Below are positions 18,569-27,219 of a stretch of 64,000 bases of DNA, one piece after another. Origin of the DNA: Pseudoalteromonas sp. 0303 (GTDB lineage: Bacteria; Pseudomonadota; Gammaproteobacteria; Enterobacterales; Alteromonadaceae); the NCBI RefSeq assembly GCF_013349995.1, contig NZ_JABVXF010000004.1, positions 1-64,000 on the forward strand. The letters run 5' to 3'. A model generated the notes under the pieces. It had not been told where the DNA came from, did not search any database, and saw only the letters and a program-made list of their open reading frames with translations. Every line of letters begins with the position of its first letter. Position 1 is the stretch's first letter. A program made the position numbers and the translations under genes.

Positions 18569-19669
18569 CTATTTTTTCTTAGCACTAACGCGATAGATCA
18601 CATTAGCAAAGTCGTCTGAGATCAATAAGCTGCCATCTGCAAGCTCTGCAAATGCAACCGGGCGACCAAATGTTTCTTCGTTTTGCATAAAGCCTGTGAT
18701 GAACGGGGTGTACTTAGTAATACGACCTTGTTCAACGTTTGCTAGCATCACTTTATAGCCTGATTTTTTACTACGGTTCCACGAACCATGCTCAGCAACA
18801 AAAAGCTGCTCTTTGTATTTAGCAGGAAACTGCTTACCGTTATAAAAATGAATACCTAGAGGAGCAACATGAGCACCAAGTGCAAGGGCTGGCGATTTGT
18901 AGTCAGCAATACTTTTACCTTTGCCAAACTCAGGATCTAAAATCGCACCAGCGTGAACATAAGGGAAACCATAATGCGCGCCCTCTTCACCTTCACCAAC
19001 ACGGTTAATTTCACAAGGTGGCATGTCATCGCCCATCATGTCACGGCCGTTATCACTAAACCAAAATGCATTCGTTGTAGGGTGATAATCAAAACCAACT
19101 GAGTTACGAACACCTTTGGCGATGGTTTTAATTTCTTTTGTATCAACATCTAACGAGAAGATGCGGCCGTATTTGTCGTCTTCCGCACAAATGTTACATG
19201 GCACACCCACTGGCACAATTAGCTCACCGGTTGGCGCAAAACTAATAAACTTCCAACCATGGTGACGATCAGTCGGAAACTTGTCGTATACCACGTCGAA
19301 TTTAGGATCTTTTAGGTTTTTGTCTACGTCTTTAAAACGAATGATACGTGACACTTCAGCCACATATAAATCACCATCTTTAATCGCTAAACCTGATGGC
19401 ATTTCAAGGCCAGTAGCAATGACAATCTTTTTATCTGCAACACCGTCACTGTTATGATCAATCAGTGCATAAACATTACCTGCTTTACGCGAACCTGCGT
19501 AAACAATGCCTCTTTTTGATACCGCGATTTGACGCGCGTTTTCAACATCATCGGCAAACAGGCTTATAGCAAAGCCATCAGCAACTGTTAACTTATCAAG
19601 AATATCTTTTGCCATTACAGGCGCTGATAACAAGCTCAGCGATAATAATGAGGTCAGTAGTTTTTTCAT
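18569..19669 (-). CDS. Periplasmic PQQ-type sugar (sorbosone) dehydrogenase-like beta-propeller
   Basis: The 366-residue protein has a signal peptide (about 1-20, ending PVMA) and a six-bladed-propeller pattern of the soluble glucose/sorbosone dehydrogenase family. Segments such as GLEMPSGLAI, DRHHGWKFISFAPTGELIV, KGVRNSVGFDYHP, FSDNGRDMMGDDMPPCEINR and LFVAEHGSWNRS are typical, and the His of the DRHHGW motif is a likely catalytic base. The cofactor PQQ and the substrate are inferred from the family. It lies between parE and parC in the same direction, 10 bp upstream of parC, an unusual place for a metabolic enzyme. Confidence 0.85.
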   Translation of the reverse strand: MKKLLTSLLSLSLLSAPVMAKDILDKLTVADGFAISLFADDVENARQIAVSKRGIVYAGSRKAGNVYALIDHNSDGVADKKIVIATGLEMPSGLAIKDGDLYVAEVSRIIRFKDVDKNLKDPKFDVVYDKFPTDRHHGWKFISFAPTGELIVPVGVPCNICAEDDKYGRIFSLDVDTKEIKTIAKGVRNSVGFDYHPTTNAFWFSDNGRDMMGDDMPPCEINRVGEGEEGAHYGFPYVHAGAILDPEFGKGKSIADYKSPALALGAHVAPLGIHFYNGKQFPAKYKEQLFVAEHGSWNRSKKSGYKVMLANVEQGRITKYTPFITGFMQNEETFGRPVAFAELADGSLLISDDFANVIYRVSAKKK

Positions 19670-19721
19670 TTTTGTCTTGCCCTTTAATTCTTTGCTAGCA
19701 ACTAGGTTGCTACACCTATTA

Positions 19722-21611
19722 TTAAACTTCTGCGCGGTTACCGTGATCTTCTAACCACTGACGACGGTCTGACGAACGCTTTTTCGCAAGTAGCATGTCC
19801 ATCATCTCCATGGTTTGCTCTTCTTCATCCAAAGTAAGCTGTACTAAACGACGCGTATTAGGATCCATGGTGGTTTCGCGCAGTTGTAATGGGTTCATTT
19901 CACCTAACCCTTTGAAACGCTGTACATTGACTTTACCGCGTTTTTTCTCAGCTTCAATACGCGCTAAAATACCGTTCTTTTCGTCTTCATCAAGGGCGTA
20001 GTAAACCTCTTTACCAATGTCGATACGAAATAGCGGCGGCATAGCTACATACACATGGCCTTGTTTGATAAGCGATGGAAAGTGGCGAACAAACAGCGCA
20101 CAAAGCAAGGTAGCAATGTGCAATCCATCCGAGTCAGCATCGGCCAAAATACAAATTTTGTTATAACGCAGACCAGATAAATCACTTGAATCAGGGTCAA
20201 TCCCCAAAGCGACAGAAATATCATGCACCTCTTGCGATGCTAAAATCTGCCCAGACTCAACTTCCCAGGTATTTAAGATTTTACCGCGCAGCGGCATAAT
20301 TGCTTGGAACTCACGGTCGCGCGCTTGTTTTGCTGAGCCACCCGCTGAGTCACCCTCTACTAAAAACAGTTCAGTACGGTCATTATCTTGGGCGCTACAG
20401 TCAGTTAATTTACCCGGTAATGCAGGGCCTGAGGTAACACGCTTACGCACAACTTTTTTAGCAGCACGTAAACGGCGCTGCGCATTTGAGATACATAACT
20501 CAGCTAATAATTCTGCCGTTTCTGTATGCTCGTTTAACCATAAACTAAATGAGTCTTTCACTACACCAGATACAAATGCAGCACATGAGCGAGATGAAAG
20601 CTTCTCTTTTGTTTGGCCAGCAAATTGTGGGTCTTGCATTTTAACCGATAATACGTAGCTACAGCGCTCCCAAATATCATCTGGTGTTAGCTTTACACCA
20701 CGTGGTAATAAGTTTCTGAATTCGCAGAATTCACGCATTGCTTCAAGCAAGCCTTGTCGTAAACCATTAACATGCGTACCGCCTTGCGCGGTAGGAATTA
20801 AGTTTACATAACTTTCAGCGATTGATTCACCGCCTTCAGGTAGCCAAACAACCGCCCAGTCAGCGCCTTCTGTTGAACTTGAAAAGTCACCAATAAACGG
20901 CTCTTTTGGTAATACTTCAAAACCTTTAACAGCTTCAACTAGATAATCTTTTAAGCCAGTTTCGTAATACCATTCTTGGCTTTCTTTGGTTTGCTTGTTG
21001 GTAAACTTAATGCGCAGGCCTGGGCATAATACCGCTTTGGCTTTTAATAAGTGATTAAGCTTAGTGATAGAAAAGTTAGCTGAGTCAAAATAGCTCGCAT
21101 CAGGCCAAAAACGCACGGTTGTACCTGTGTTACGTTTACCTACAGTGCCAATGACGTTTAAGTCTTCAACCTTGTCACCGTTTTCAAAGGCCATACGAAA
21201 TTGCTGCGCATCACGGCGCACAGTGACTTCAACACGAGTCGATAGCGCATTTACAACCGAAATACCTACACCGTGTAAACCACCAGAAAACTGATAGTTT
21301 TTATTAGAGAACTTACCACCGGCGTGCAGCTTGGTAAAAATAAGTTCCACCCCTGGAATACCTTCCTCAGGGTGAATATCAATTGGCATACCACGGCCAT
21401 CATCGATAACCTCAAGGGAGTTATCTTCATGAAGGATGACATCTATTTTAGTGGCATGACCTGCCATTGCTTCATCGACACTGTTATCGATAACTTCTTG
21501 ACCTAAATGATTAGGTCGAACCGTGTCGGTATACATACCTGGGCGGCGTTTTACGGGCTCTAATCCGTTTAAGACTTCAATTGCTTCGGCGTTATAATTT
21601 TGCTGACTCAT
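19722..21611 (-). CDS. parE: DNA topoisomerase IV subunit B
   Basis: The 629-residue ATPase subunit of topoisomerase IV pairs with ParC. The GHKL ATPase motifs are visible: VIDNSVDEA with the catalytic Glu and Asn, DGRGMP and GGLHGVGISVVNAL. The TOPRIM domain has LFLVEGDSAGGSAKQARDREFQAIMPLRGKILN, and the metal-binding Asp pair is in ILADADSDG. The length equals E. coli ParE (630). It is the last gene of the conserved nudF-yqiB-cpdA-yqiA-parE string. Confidence 0.98.
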   Translation of the reverse strand: MSQQNYNAEAIEVLNGLEPVKRRPGMYTDTVRPNHLGQEVIDNSVDEAMAGHATKIDVILHEDNSLEVIDDGRGMPIDIHPEEGIPGVELIFTKLHAGGKFSNKNYQFSGGLHGVGISVVNALSTRVEVTVRRDAQQFRMAFENGDKVEDLNVIGTVGKRNTGTTVRFWPDASYFDSANFSITKLNHLLKAKAVLCPGLRIKFTNKQTKESQEWYYETGLKDYLVEAVKGFEVLPKEPFIGDFSSSTEGADWAVVWLPEGGESIAESYVNLIPTAQGGTHVNGLRQGLLEAMREFCEFRNLLPRGVKLTPDDIWERCSYVLSVKMQDPQFAGQTKEKLSSRSCAAFVSGVVKDSFSLWLNEHTETAELLAELCISNAQRRLRAAKKVVRKRVTSGPALPGKLTDCSAQDNDRTELFLVEGDSAGGSAKQARDREFQAIMPLRGKILNTWEVESGQILASQEVHDISVALGIDPDSSDLSGLRYNKICILADADSDGLHIATLLCALFVRHFPSLIKQGHVYVAMPPLFRIDIGKEVYYALDEDEKNGILARIEAEKKRGKVNVQRFKGLGEMNPLQLRETTMDPNTRRLVQLTLDEEEQTMEMMDMLLAKKRSSDRRQWLEDHGNRAEV

Positions 21612-21644
21612 AGTTTTTATATCTTTTATGCGCTTAGCTATGTT

Positions 21645-22205
21645 TTACGTGATTTTAAGAAAATCTACAATACTTGCAAAGGTTTGTTCGAAGCCGATAA
21701 AACTATGATCGCCTCCAAATTCAACGTGTTGCTTACACTGAGAATAATATTTAACCGCCTGCTGAAACGGCAGTACTTCATCGCCCGTTTGCTGTAGCAA
21801 ATAAATCAATGAAGGGGTGTCTAATTGCGGCAAATATAAGCTGCGCAATGCATCCATGTGACGAGTATCAAGTTCATAATGACTATCTTGATACGGGTTA
21901 TAGTTTTCCCCTAAATAGTTATCGAGTAACTCAAATGGGCGAACCGCAGGGTTAATGACCACCGCAGGTATCGAATAACGTTGCGACAAATAGGTCGCAT
22001 AAAAACCGCCTAATGAACTACCTAGTAATACAGTATCATCATTTAGCAGTTGTTCTAATTGTAAAATTGCATGTAATGGCTCATGAGTTAATCGCGGCAC
22101 CTGATAATCGACATCAAATTGCGCCATGTGCTCACCAAAACGAACGGCTTTGTAAGATTGCTCAGAGCTATTAAAGCCATGAATATAAATTACTCGTTTA
22201 GCCAT
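21645..22205 (-). CDS. yqiA: YqiA-family esterase
   Basis: The 186-residue alpha/beta-hydrolase matches YqiA (UPF0227), an esterase with activity on acyl-CoA and short acyl esters in E. coli. The oxyanion region is YIHGFNSS at the start, the nucleophile elbow is LLGSSLGGFYA, and the late GGDHSF carries the catalytic His. Its first 16 bases overlap the end of cpdA, so translation is coupled. The placement before parE matches E. coli. Confidence 0.94.
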   Translation of the reverse strand: MAKRVIYIHGFNSSEQSYKAVRFGEHMAQFDVDYQVPRLTHEPLHAILQLEQLLNDDTVLLGSSLGGFYATYLSQRYSIPAVVINPAVRPFELLDNYLGENYNPYQDSHYELDTRHMDALRSLYLPQLDTPSLIYLLQQTGDEVLPFQQAVKYYSQCKQHVEFGGDHSFIGFEQTFASIVDFLKIT

Positions 22206-22972
22206 ACTACATCCGTACTTAACAGTAAGTATTGTTGCTCATCAATTATTAAGTCGATGATTCGAAATGCGGGGCCTAAATCCTCTTGCTGCCACGCCAT
22301 AGTGTGTTTGGTAAATTGGATTGAGCTGGCTGGAGTCGCATACACACTAAGGTCACGGTAGGTTTGCCTGTACTCATGATGCACATGACCATGGAACACA
22401 CCCACACACTGCTCAGTATTAACGCAGGTATTTAAAAACTGCGGGCCATTTTCTAGCATATGTTTATCTAGATAGGCTTGAATAGGCAGCGGGTTATGAT
22501 GACAAAACACCACGCTAGGTACCTGCCCTATTGCTTGGCTTAATTCATCTAAATGCGCTTGTGTTACCCAACCTGCTGGCGTCGGGCCTTTTGAGTTTGC
22601 CAACAGCAACTGCCCACCTAAAAAGGTAATTCGCTTATTGTTTAAAATTTGCGGGCTTGTAAGCTTTTCATATTCACCGAGTTCATCATGATTACCCGGC
22701 AACCAAAACACCGGACAACTCAGCGCTGAGTCTGCTATTAACTTAGCAAAAAGCTGGTAAGACTCCGTGCTGTGATCTTGTGTTAAATCACCACCAAATA
22801 CCACACAATCCACATCGAGCTCAGCAATAGCCTGTAAACAACGCCCAAAATACGCTGCCGTATTTACGTTAAAGTATTCACTCGTTGTGTCTTTTGATAA
22901 GTGGCAATCAGTGATATGGGCAACTTTCAGTGCTGTTTTATCAAAATGGTAGGCGTTACTAAACCAAGCCAT
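22190..22972 (-). CDS. cpdA: 3',5'-cyclic-AMP phosphodiesterase
   Basis: The 260-residue class III phosphodiesterase hydrolyses cAMP with a two-metal centre. All metallophosphoesterase motifs are visible: ITDCHL (D-x-H), FGGDLTQD, PGNHDE, FCHHNP and FHGHVHHE. It overlaps yqiB by 14 bp upstream and yqiA by 16 bp downstream, forming a tight operon with nudF and parE. It would lower cAMP-CRP signalling. Confidence 0.95.
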   Translation of the reverse strand: MAWFSNAYHFDKTALKVAHITDCHLSKDTTSEYFNVNTAAYFGRCLQAIAELDVDCVVFGGDLTQDHSTESYQLFAKLIADSALSCPVFWLPGNHDELGEYEKLTSPQILNNKRITFLGGQLLLANSKGPTPAGWVTQAHLDELSQAIGQVPSVVFCHHNPLPIQAYLDKHMLENGPQFLNTCVNTEQCVGVFHGHVHHEYRQTYRDLSVYATPASSIQFTKHTMAWQQEDLGPAFRIIDLIIDEQQYLLLSTDVVWLNE

Positions 22973-23417
22973 TATTTACATCCCAATTTAAAACTGCTCG
23001 GCCGTTTTCAACACAAGCCACCAGCCAGTCATATAAGAAGGCGTTAAGCTGATATTTTTCATCTTTTTGATGCATATTCGGATTCGGGTAAGCATAGGAA
23101 GGCTTGATGCGCTGATGAAAATCATGATGCACAATTTCAGCGACTTTCGCATCATGATACATACGTACCGTTAAATACAAAGGCTTAACCGAAGGTAAAT
23201 GACCGGCTTCTTGTTTGATAGAAATATCTGTGGTGTATTTTGCTGTATCGTCAACTTTAACCGCAAAAGTGCTGTGCCCTAGTTGTACCTTTCGCTCCTG
23301 ACCTATTCGGCGCTCATTGGGTAATAGCTTTAGCGCACGCACGTAATTATGCTCACACAAAGTTAAGTACTTAGGTAAGCTTTGAATATAACGCTGCTGG
23401 GCACTGACGTACGACAA
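22959..23417 (-). CDS. yqiB: DUF1249 protein YqiB
   Basis: The 152-residue protein corresponds to YqiB (DUF1249), whose function is unknown. Recognisable features are YEHNYVRAL-like LCEHNYVRALKLLP near residue 22, the central LTVRMYHDAKVAEI and YPNPNMHQKDEKYQLNAFLYDWL before the C-terminus. It lies between nudF (9-bp gap) and cpdA (14-bp overlap). Confidence 0.92.
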   Translation of the reverse strand: MSYVSAQQRYIQSLPKYLTLCEHNYVRALKLLPNERRIGQERKVQLGHSTFAVKVDDTAKYTTDISIKQEAGHLPSVKPLYLTVRMYHDAKVAEIVHHDFHQRIKPSYAYPNPNMHQKDEKYQLNAFLYDWLVACVENGRAVLNWDVNNGLV

Positions 23418-23426
23418 AATAATCCC

Positions 23427-24059
23427 CTATGAGTTTTTCCAATCAGACAGTATACGTTGCTTATTCAGTGCTAACCACTGTAATGAGATAACTGTCGCTG
23501 CATTATCTATTTCGCCCTGTTCTAGGCGCAGCATAGCTTCATCGTATGACATTACATGGGTTTTGATATCTTCATCTTCATTATCAAGGCCAAAAATACC
23601 GCCTTGATACCCTGCTAAGTCAGTGCGCGCTAAATATAAATACAAACGCTCCGTGGTGCCGCCGGGACTTGAAAGATATGACATCATAAATTCTAGCTCG
23701 TTAAGCTCAATACCCGCTTCTTCGAACGCTTCGCGCTTCGCTACATCTTCATAATCAGTACTGCCATCTGCCATGCCTGCAATACACTCAAGTAACCAAG
23801 GTGACTGCTTTGATGCGAGCGCACCAATTCTGATTTGTTCGATTAACAAAACTTGGTCAGTCGCCGGGTCATAAGGAAGTACAGCTACAGCATGGCCGCG
23901 CTCTAAAATTTCGCGTTTAACTTCTACTGATTTACCACCAGCAAACAATGCATGATGAAAGCGGTAAGTATTAATTTTAAAGAAACCATCATAAACACGC
24001 TCAATCGGCTTTAACTCTATGTCATCATGATTAAATTGTGAGATTGCTGATATTTTCAT
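23427..24059 (-). CDS. nudF: ADP-ribose pyrophosphatase (Nudix)
   Basis: The 210-residue Nudix hydrolase cleaves ADP-ribose to AMP and ribose 5-phosphate. The Nudix box runs from the Gly of GMADGSTDYED to the REAFEEAGIEL segment, keeping the G-x5-E-x7-REUxEExGU pattern. The N-terminal WY-like part (IERVYDGFFKINTYRFHH) is typical of the ADP-ribose subfamily. It is the first gene of the operon ending in parE and is divergent from tolC across a gap of about 150 bp. Confidence 0.94.
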   Translation of the reverse strand: MKISAISQFNHDDIELKPIERVYDGFFKINTYRFHHALFAGGKSVEVKREILERGHAVAVLPYDPATDQVLLIEQIRIGALASKQSPWLLECIAGMADGSTDYEDVAKREAFEEAGIELNELEFMMSYLSSPGGTTERLYLYLARTDLAGYQGGIFGLDNEDEDIKTHVMSYDEAMLRLEQGEIDNAATVISLQWLALNKQRILSDWKNS

Positions 24060-24209
24060 TCACTATTTCCTTTGCGTTTTAAGTAAATGTTACGGCCAAT
24101 TATATTCTGTTACACTTGGACATGCAGATTTACGTAATTTTTTTTTGGTTATTCATTAAAAAAGAGTACCATGGTGATAGTACAAAATTGTCTAAGGACT
24201 GAACGAACA

Positions 24210-25550
24210 ATGAAAAAAACACTACTCGCTGCGCTGATCGGTTTTTCAAGCGCACTGACTGCAACAGCTAGTTATGCTGAAGACTTACTACAAGTTTACG
24301 AGATTGCGACAGCAAACGATCCTACCGTACTTAAAGCAAAAGCCCAAGCAGATGCACAAGCCTATGAGAGCGATCGCGCGTTAAGTGCACTATTACCACA
24401 AATTGGTCTAAGTCTTGGTTACCAATCAACCAAATCAGATCTTTATGAAGGTAATGATGCAACAGGTTATACAGGATATGACTACGAGCCTGATGAATTT
24501 AGCCGTGGTATTAGCTTAAGCCAAACACTGTTTGATTTAGGTGCATGGAATTCACTGGGTATTGCAGATAAACAAGCATTACAAGCAAACGCTCAGTATG
24601 ATTTTGCTCGCCAAGACTTAATCGTTCGTGTAGCTGAGGGTTACTTCAATGTACTAAGTGCAATCGATAACCTTGAGTTTGTTCAAGCAGAAAAACGTGC
24701 CATCGAGCGCCAATTACAACAAACTAAAGAGCGTTATGCGGTAGGTTTAACTGCAATCACTGACGTACACGAAGCGCAAGCTCAGTACGATAACTCTGTT
24801 GCACAAGAAATCGTTGCTAAGAACAGTGTTGAAACAGCCCGTGAGCAACTTCGCGAAATCACTGGTAAATACCACGCGAAATTAGACATGTTGAATACTG
24901 AAACGTTTTCAACAGTTGCACCTAAAAAGCAGTCAACTGACTACATTGAAATTGCAAAAGACCAAAACTTAAATCTGCAAGTTTCAAAAGTAACGGTTGA
25001 TATTGCTAAAGATCAAATCGATTTAGCAAAAGCTGGTCACTATCCGAAGCTAACATTAAGCGCTTCATACGGAGACAGCCTAACTGATCTAAACAGCAAC
25101 TCACACCAACCACGCGAAGATAGTACAAGTATTGGTGTTAACTTCAGCCTACCTATTTACTCAGGTGGTGCAACAACAGCAGCGACAGATCAAGCACGCG
25201 CTTTCTATGTTGCGGCAAGTGAAGATTTAGAAGCAAGCTTACGTGCAGTAACTCGCTCGGTTATCACATCGTACAACCAAGTAGTGTCTGACATTGCTAC
25301 TTATAAAGCGCTACAACAAGCTGTTGTTTCTGCTGAAAGTGCACTTAAAGCAACTGAAGCAGGCTTTGAAGTTGGTACACGTACAATCGTAGACGTACTG
25401 ATCAGCACACAAAATCTTTATAATGCAAAAAGTAATTTAGCAAACGTTCGTTACCGCTATGTTGTTTCAACACTTCGCTTGAAACAAGCAGCTGGTACAC
25501 TAACTAGCGAAGACCTTGTTGCAATTAACCAAGGTTTAAAAGAAATCTAA
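24210..25550 (+). CDS. tolC: Outer-membrane channel protein TolC
   Basis: The 446-residue outer-membrane efflux channel assembles as a trimer and serves drug pumps and type I secretion. It has a signal peptide (about 1-23, ending ASYA) before EDLLQVYEIATANDP. Two OEP repeats follow with long coiled-coil segments (for example YDFARQDLIVRVAEGYFNVL and TRTIVDVLISTQNLYNAKSNL). I chose ATG 24210 because it opens directly into the signal peptide and AAGGA lies about 12 bases upstream; an in-frame extension back to 24171 would add non-signal residues. Confidence 0.96.
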   Translation: MKKTLLAALIGFSSALTATASYAEDLLQVYEIATANDPTVLKAKAQADAQAYESDRALSALLPQIGLSLGYQSTKSDLYEGNDATGYTGYDYEPDEFSRGISLSQTLFDLGAWNSLGIADKQALQANAQYDFARQDLIVRVAEGYFNVLSAIDNLEFVQAEKRAIERQLQQTKERYAVGLTAITDVHEAQAQYDNSVAQEIVAKNSVETAREQLREITGKYHAKLDMLNTETFSTVAPKKQSTDYIEIAKDQNLNLQVSKVTVDIAKDQIDLAKAGHYPKLTLSASYGDSLTDLNSNSHQPREDSTSIGVNFSLPIYSGGATTAATDQARAFYVAASEDLEASLRAVTRSVITSYNQVVSDIATYKALQQAVVSAESALKATEAGFEVGTRTIVDVLISTQNLYNAKSNLANVRYRYVVSTLRLKQAAGTLTSEDLVAINQGLKEI

Positions 25551-25577
25551 GCATTTCTTCTATAAAGTCCTTATCGT

Positions 25578-25603
25578 AAAGCCAGCCTCGTGCTGGCTTT
25601 TTT
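25578..25603 (+). terminator. Terminator of tolC
   Basis: The 9-bp stem AAAGCCAGC/GCTGGCTTT with a 5-base loop ends in a run of six Ts, 28 bases past the tolC stop. Confidence 0.93.
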
Positions 25604-25657
25604 GTATTTTTATAGACATACAGTTAAACTAGCTTTTTTATTTTTAGAGATTTTTTT

Positions 25658-26584
25658 GTGGTTAGTTCTTCTCCTTTTAAAGCGTCTTTTTTAGGCCCTC
25701 GTTACTGGTTAACTTGGATTGGCGTGTTCTTTTTATATCTTATCTCTTGGTTACCACACAAATTACAACTTGCACTAGGTAAACTACTGGGCCGTTTAGT
25801 GCATCGCTTTATGAAACGCCGTCGCCATATCGCTGAGGTCAACATTCGTTTGTGCTTTCCTGATATGCCAGAACATGAACAGCGCGAATTAGTTCGTAAA
25901 AATATGGAAAACACCGGTATTGCCATGATGGAAACTGGCATGGCTTGGTGGTGGCCCGAGTGGCGTGTAAAAAAAGTATATGGCTCCATTAAGGGCCTAG
26001 AATACTTTGAGCAAATCCAGCAATCAGGAAAAGGGGTATTGTTACTTGTACCGCATATTCTTCATTTAGAAATGGCAAGCCGTGTCATGGGTTTAAAACA
26101 CCAAGGCATTGGTTTCTATCGCCCTCATAATAATCCTTTGATGGAATACTTTACGACTAATGGCCGCTTACGCTCAAACGAATACTTAATTGGCAAGCGA
26201 GATGTAAAGGGTTTACTAAAAGCGCTTAAAAATAAAAAAGTGTGCTATTACCTTCCTGATCAAGATTATGGCCGTAATCGCTGTGAGTTTGCGCCTTTTT
26301 ATGCAGTAAAAGAGACAGCAACAACAACTGGGACTTTGCTTTTCGCTGATAGCAAAAACTGCGAAACTGTCAGCCTAACCAGCCGACGTGATGAACAAGG
26401 TCGATACCATTTAGAAGTACTGCCTATTTTGCACGATTTCCCAAGTGGCGATGATCTAAAAGATGTAACACGTGTCAATCAACGAATGGAACAAGCCATA
26501 GATAATGCCCCAGAGCAATACATGTGGTTACATCGACGTTTTAAAACGCGCCCAGATAAGAACGCACCTTCTTATTACAAGTAG
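25658..26584 (+). CDS. lpxL: LpxL/LpxM-family lipid A acyltransferase
   Basis: The 308-residue inner-membrane enzyme adds a secondary acyl chain to Kdo2-lipid IVA in LPS synthesis. A membrane anchor covers about residues 17-35 (WLTWIGVFFLYLISWLP). The catalytic HX4E motif is His 133 and Glu 138 in VPHILHLEMA, followed by the conserved YRPHNNP and YLPDQDYG. The length is close to E. coli LpxL (306). The start is GTG at 25658, since there is no nearby ATG in frame. Which late acyltransferase (LpxL or LpxM) it is cannot be decided from sequence alone. Confidence 0.88.
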   Translation: MVSSSPFKASFLGPRYWLTWIGVFFLYLISWLPHKLQLALGKLLGRLVHRFMKRRRHIAEVNIRLCFPDMPEHEQRELVRKNMENTGIAMMETGMAWWWPEWRVKKVYGSIKGLEYFEQIQQSGKGVLLLVPHILHLEMASRVMGLKHQGIGFYRPHNNPLMEYFTTNGRLRSNEYLIGKRDVKGLLKALKNKKVCYYLPDQDYGRNRCEFAPFYAVKETATTTGTLLFADSKNCETVSLTSRRDEQGRYHLEVLPILHDFPSGDDLKDVTRVNQRMEQAIDNAPEQYMWLHRRFKTRPDKNAPSYYK

Positions 26585-26643
26585 AGTGACATTTTGCTGT
26601 TTATATGGTTTTATTAAGCTAATTAACAACAAGAGTATTAGAA

Positions 26644-27219
26644 ATGTGGTTTTGGGTTAAGCATTTATCATTAGCACTTATTTTAATTGCTGCTGCTATT
26701 TACTTTCTATTTGGTAGTGGTCCAGTTCTTGATATTAAAAATACACAAAATGCTGCCGCACAAGGTTTGTCTAGGTTTTATTCAGCTCTTCGAAACCAAG
26801 TAAATGACAAAAACAATGAGCGAGATAAGTATGTTTTAAAACTCCCCACTCCTGAAACGAGCTTAGACATGGCTTTATTTGAGCGAGAAAAAGTTGTTGA
26901 GCCGACTTCCCCGAACTGGACTGGTGATATTGTGCCACGACGATTTGAAAACGGTACAACATTAAAAGATGTCTTATCTGATTATGCTCGCAATGAAGAC
27001 ATCGTACTATATTGGTATTTAAGTAAGGATTATGTAGTAAAAGACCACTTTCGCGTTGATAGTAACTTTGTGTCTGCACTTTACCAAGTTGGCCGCGCCA
27101 TCAACGATGATTTCGAAAATGAGGTTTACACTTATTTTTGCTTTAAGCAAAGAGCCGCGGTTATCACTGAGCTGCCCTCTGCTTATGTGCGCGAAAACTG
27201 TCGTCGCTTAAAAAGCTAA
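26644..27219 (+). CDS. Membrane-anchored TcpQ-like C-terminal domain protein
   Basis: The 191-residue protein has an N-terminal membrane anchor (about residues 5-23) and a periplasmic part. The last 90 residues (from GTTLKDVLSDYARNEDIVLYW to YTYFCFKQRAAVI) resemble the TcpQ/PilL C-terminal domain of the toxin co-regulated pilus and related systems, which binds other envelope components. No pilus genes are nearby, so the role is unclear. It overlaps the convergent glnE by 4 bp. Confidence 0.7.
   Translation: MWFWVKHLSLALILIAAAIYFLFGSGPVLDIKNTQNAAAQGLSRFYSALRNQVNDKNNERDKYVLKLPTPETSLDMALFEREKVVEPTSPNWTGDIVPRRFENGTTLKDVLSDYARNEDIVLYWYLSKDYVVKDHFRVDSNFVSALYQVGRAINDDFENEVYTYFCFKQRAAVITELPSAYVRENCRRLKS

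Noticed and set aside
24171..24209. Upstream extension of tolC
   Set aside because: It would put non-signal residues before a clear signal peptide; ATG 24210 fits better.
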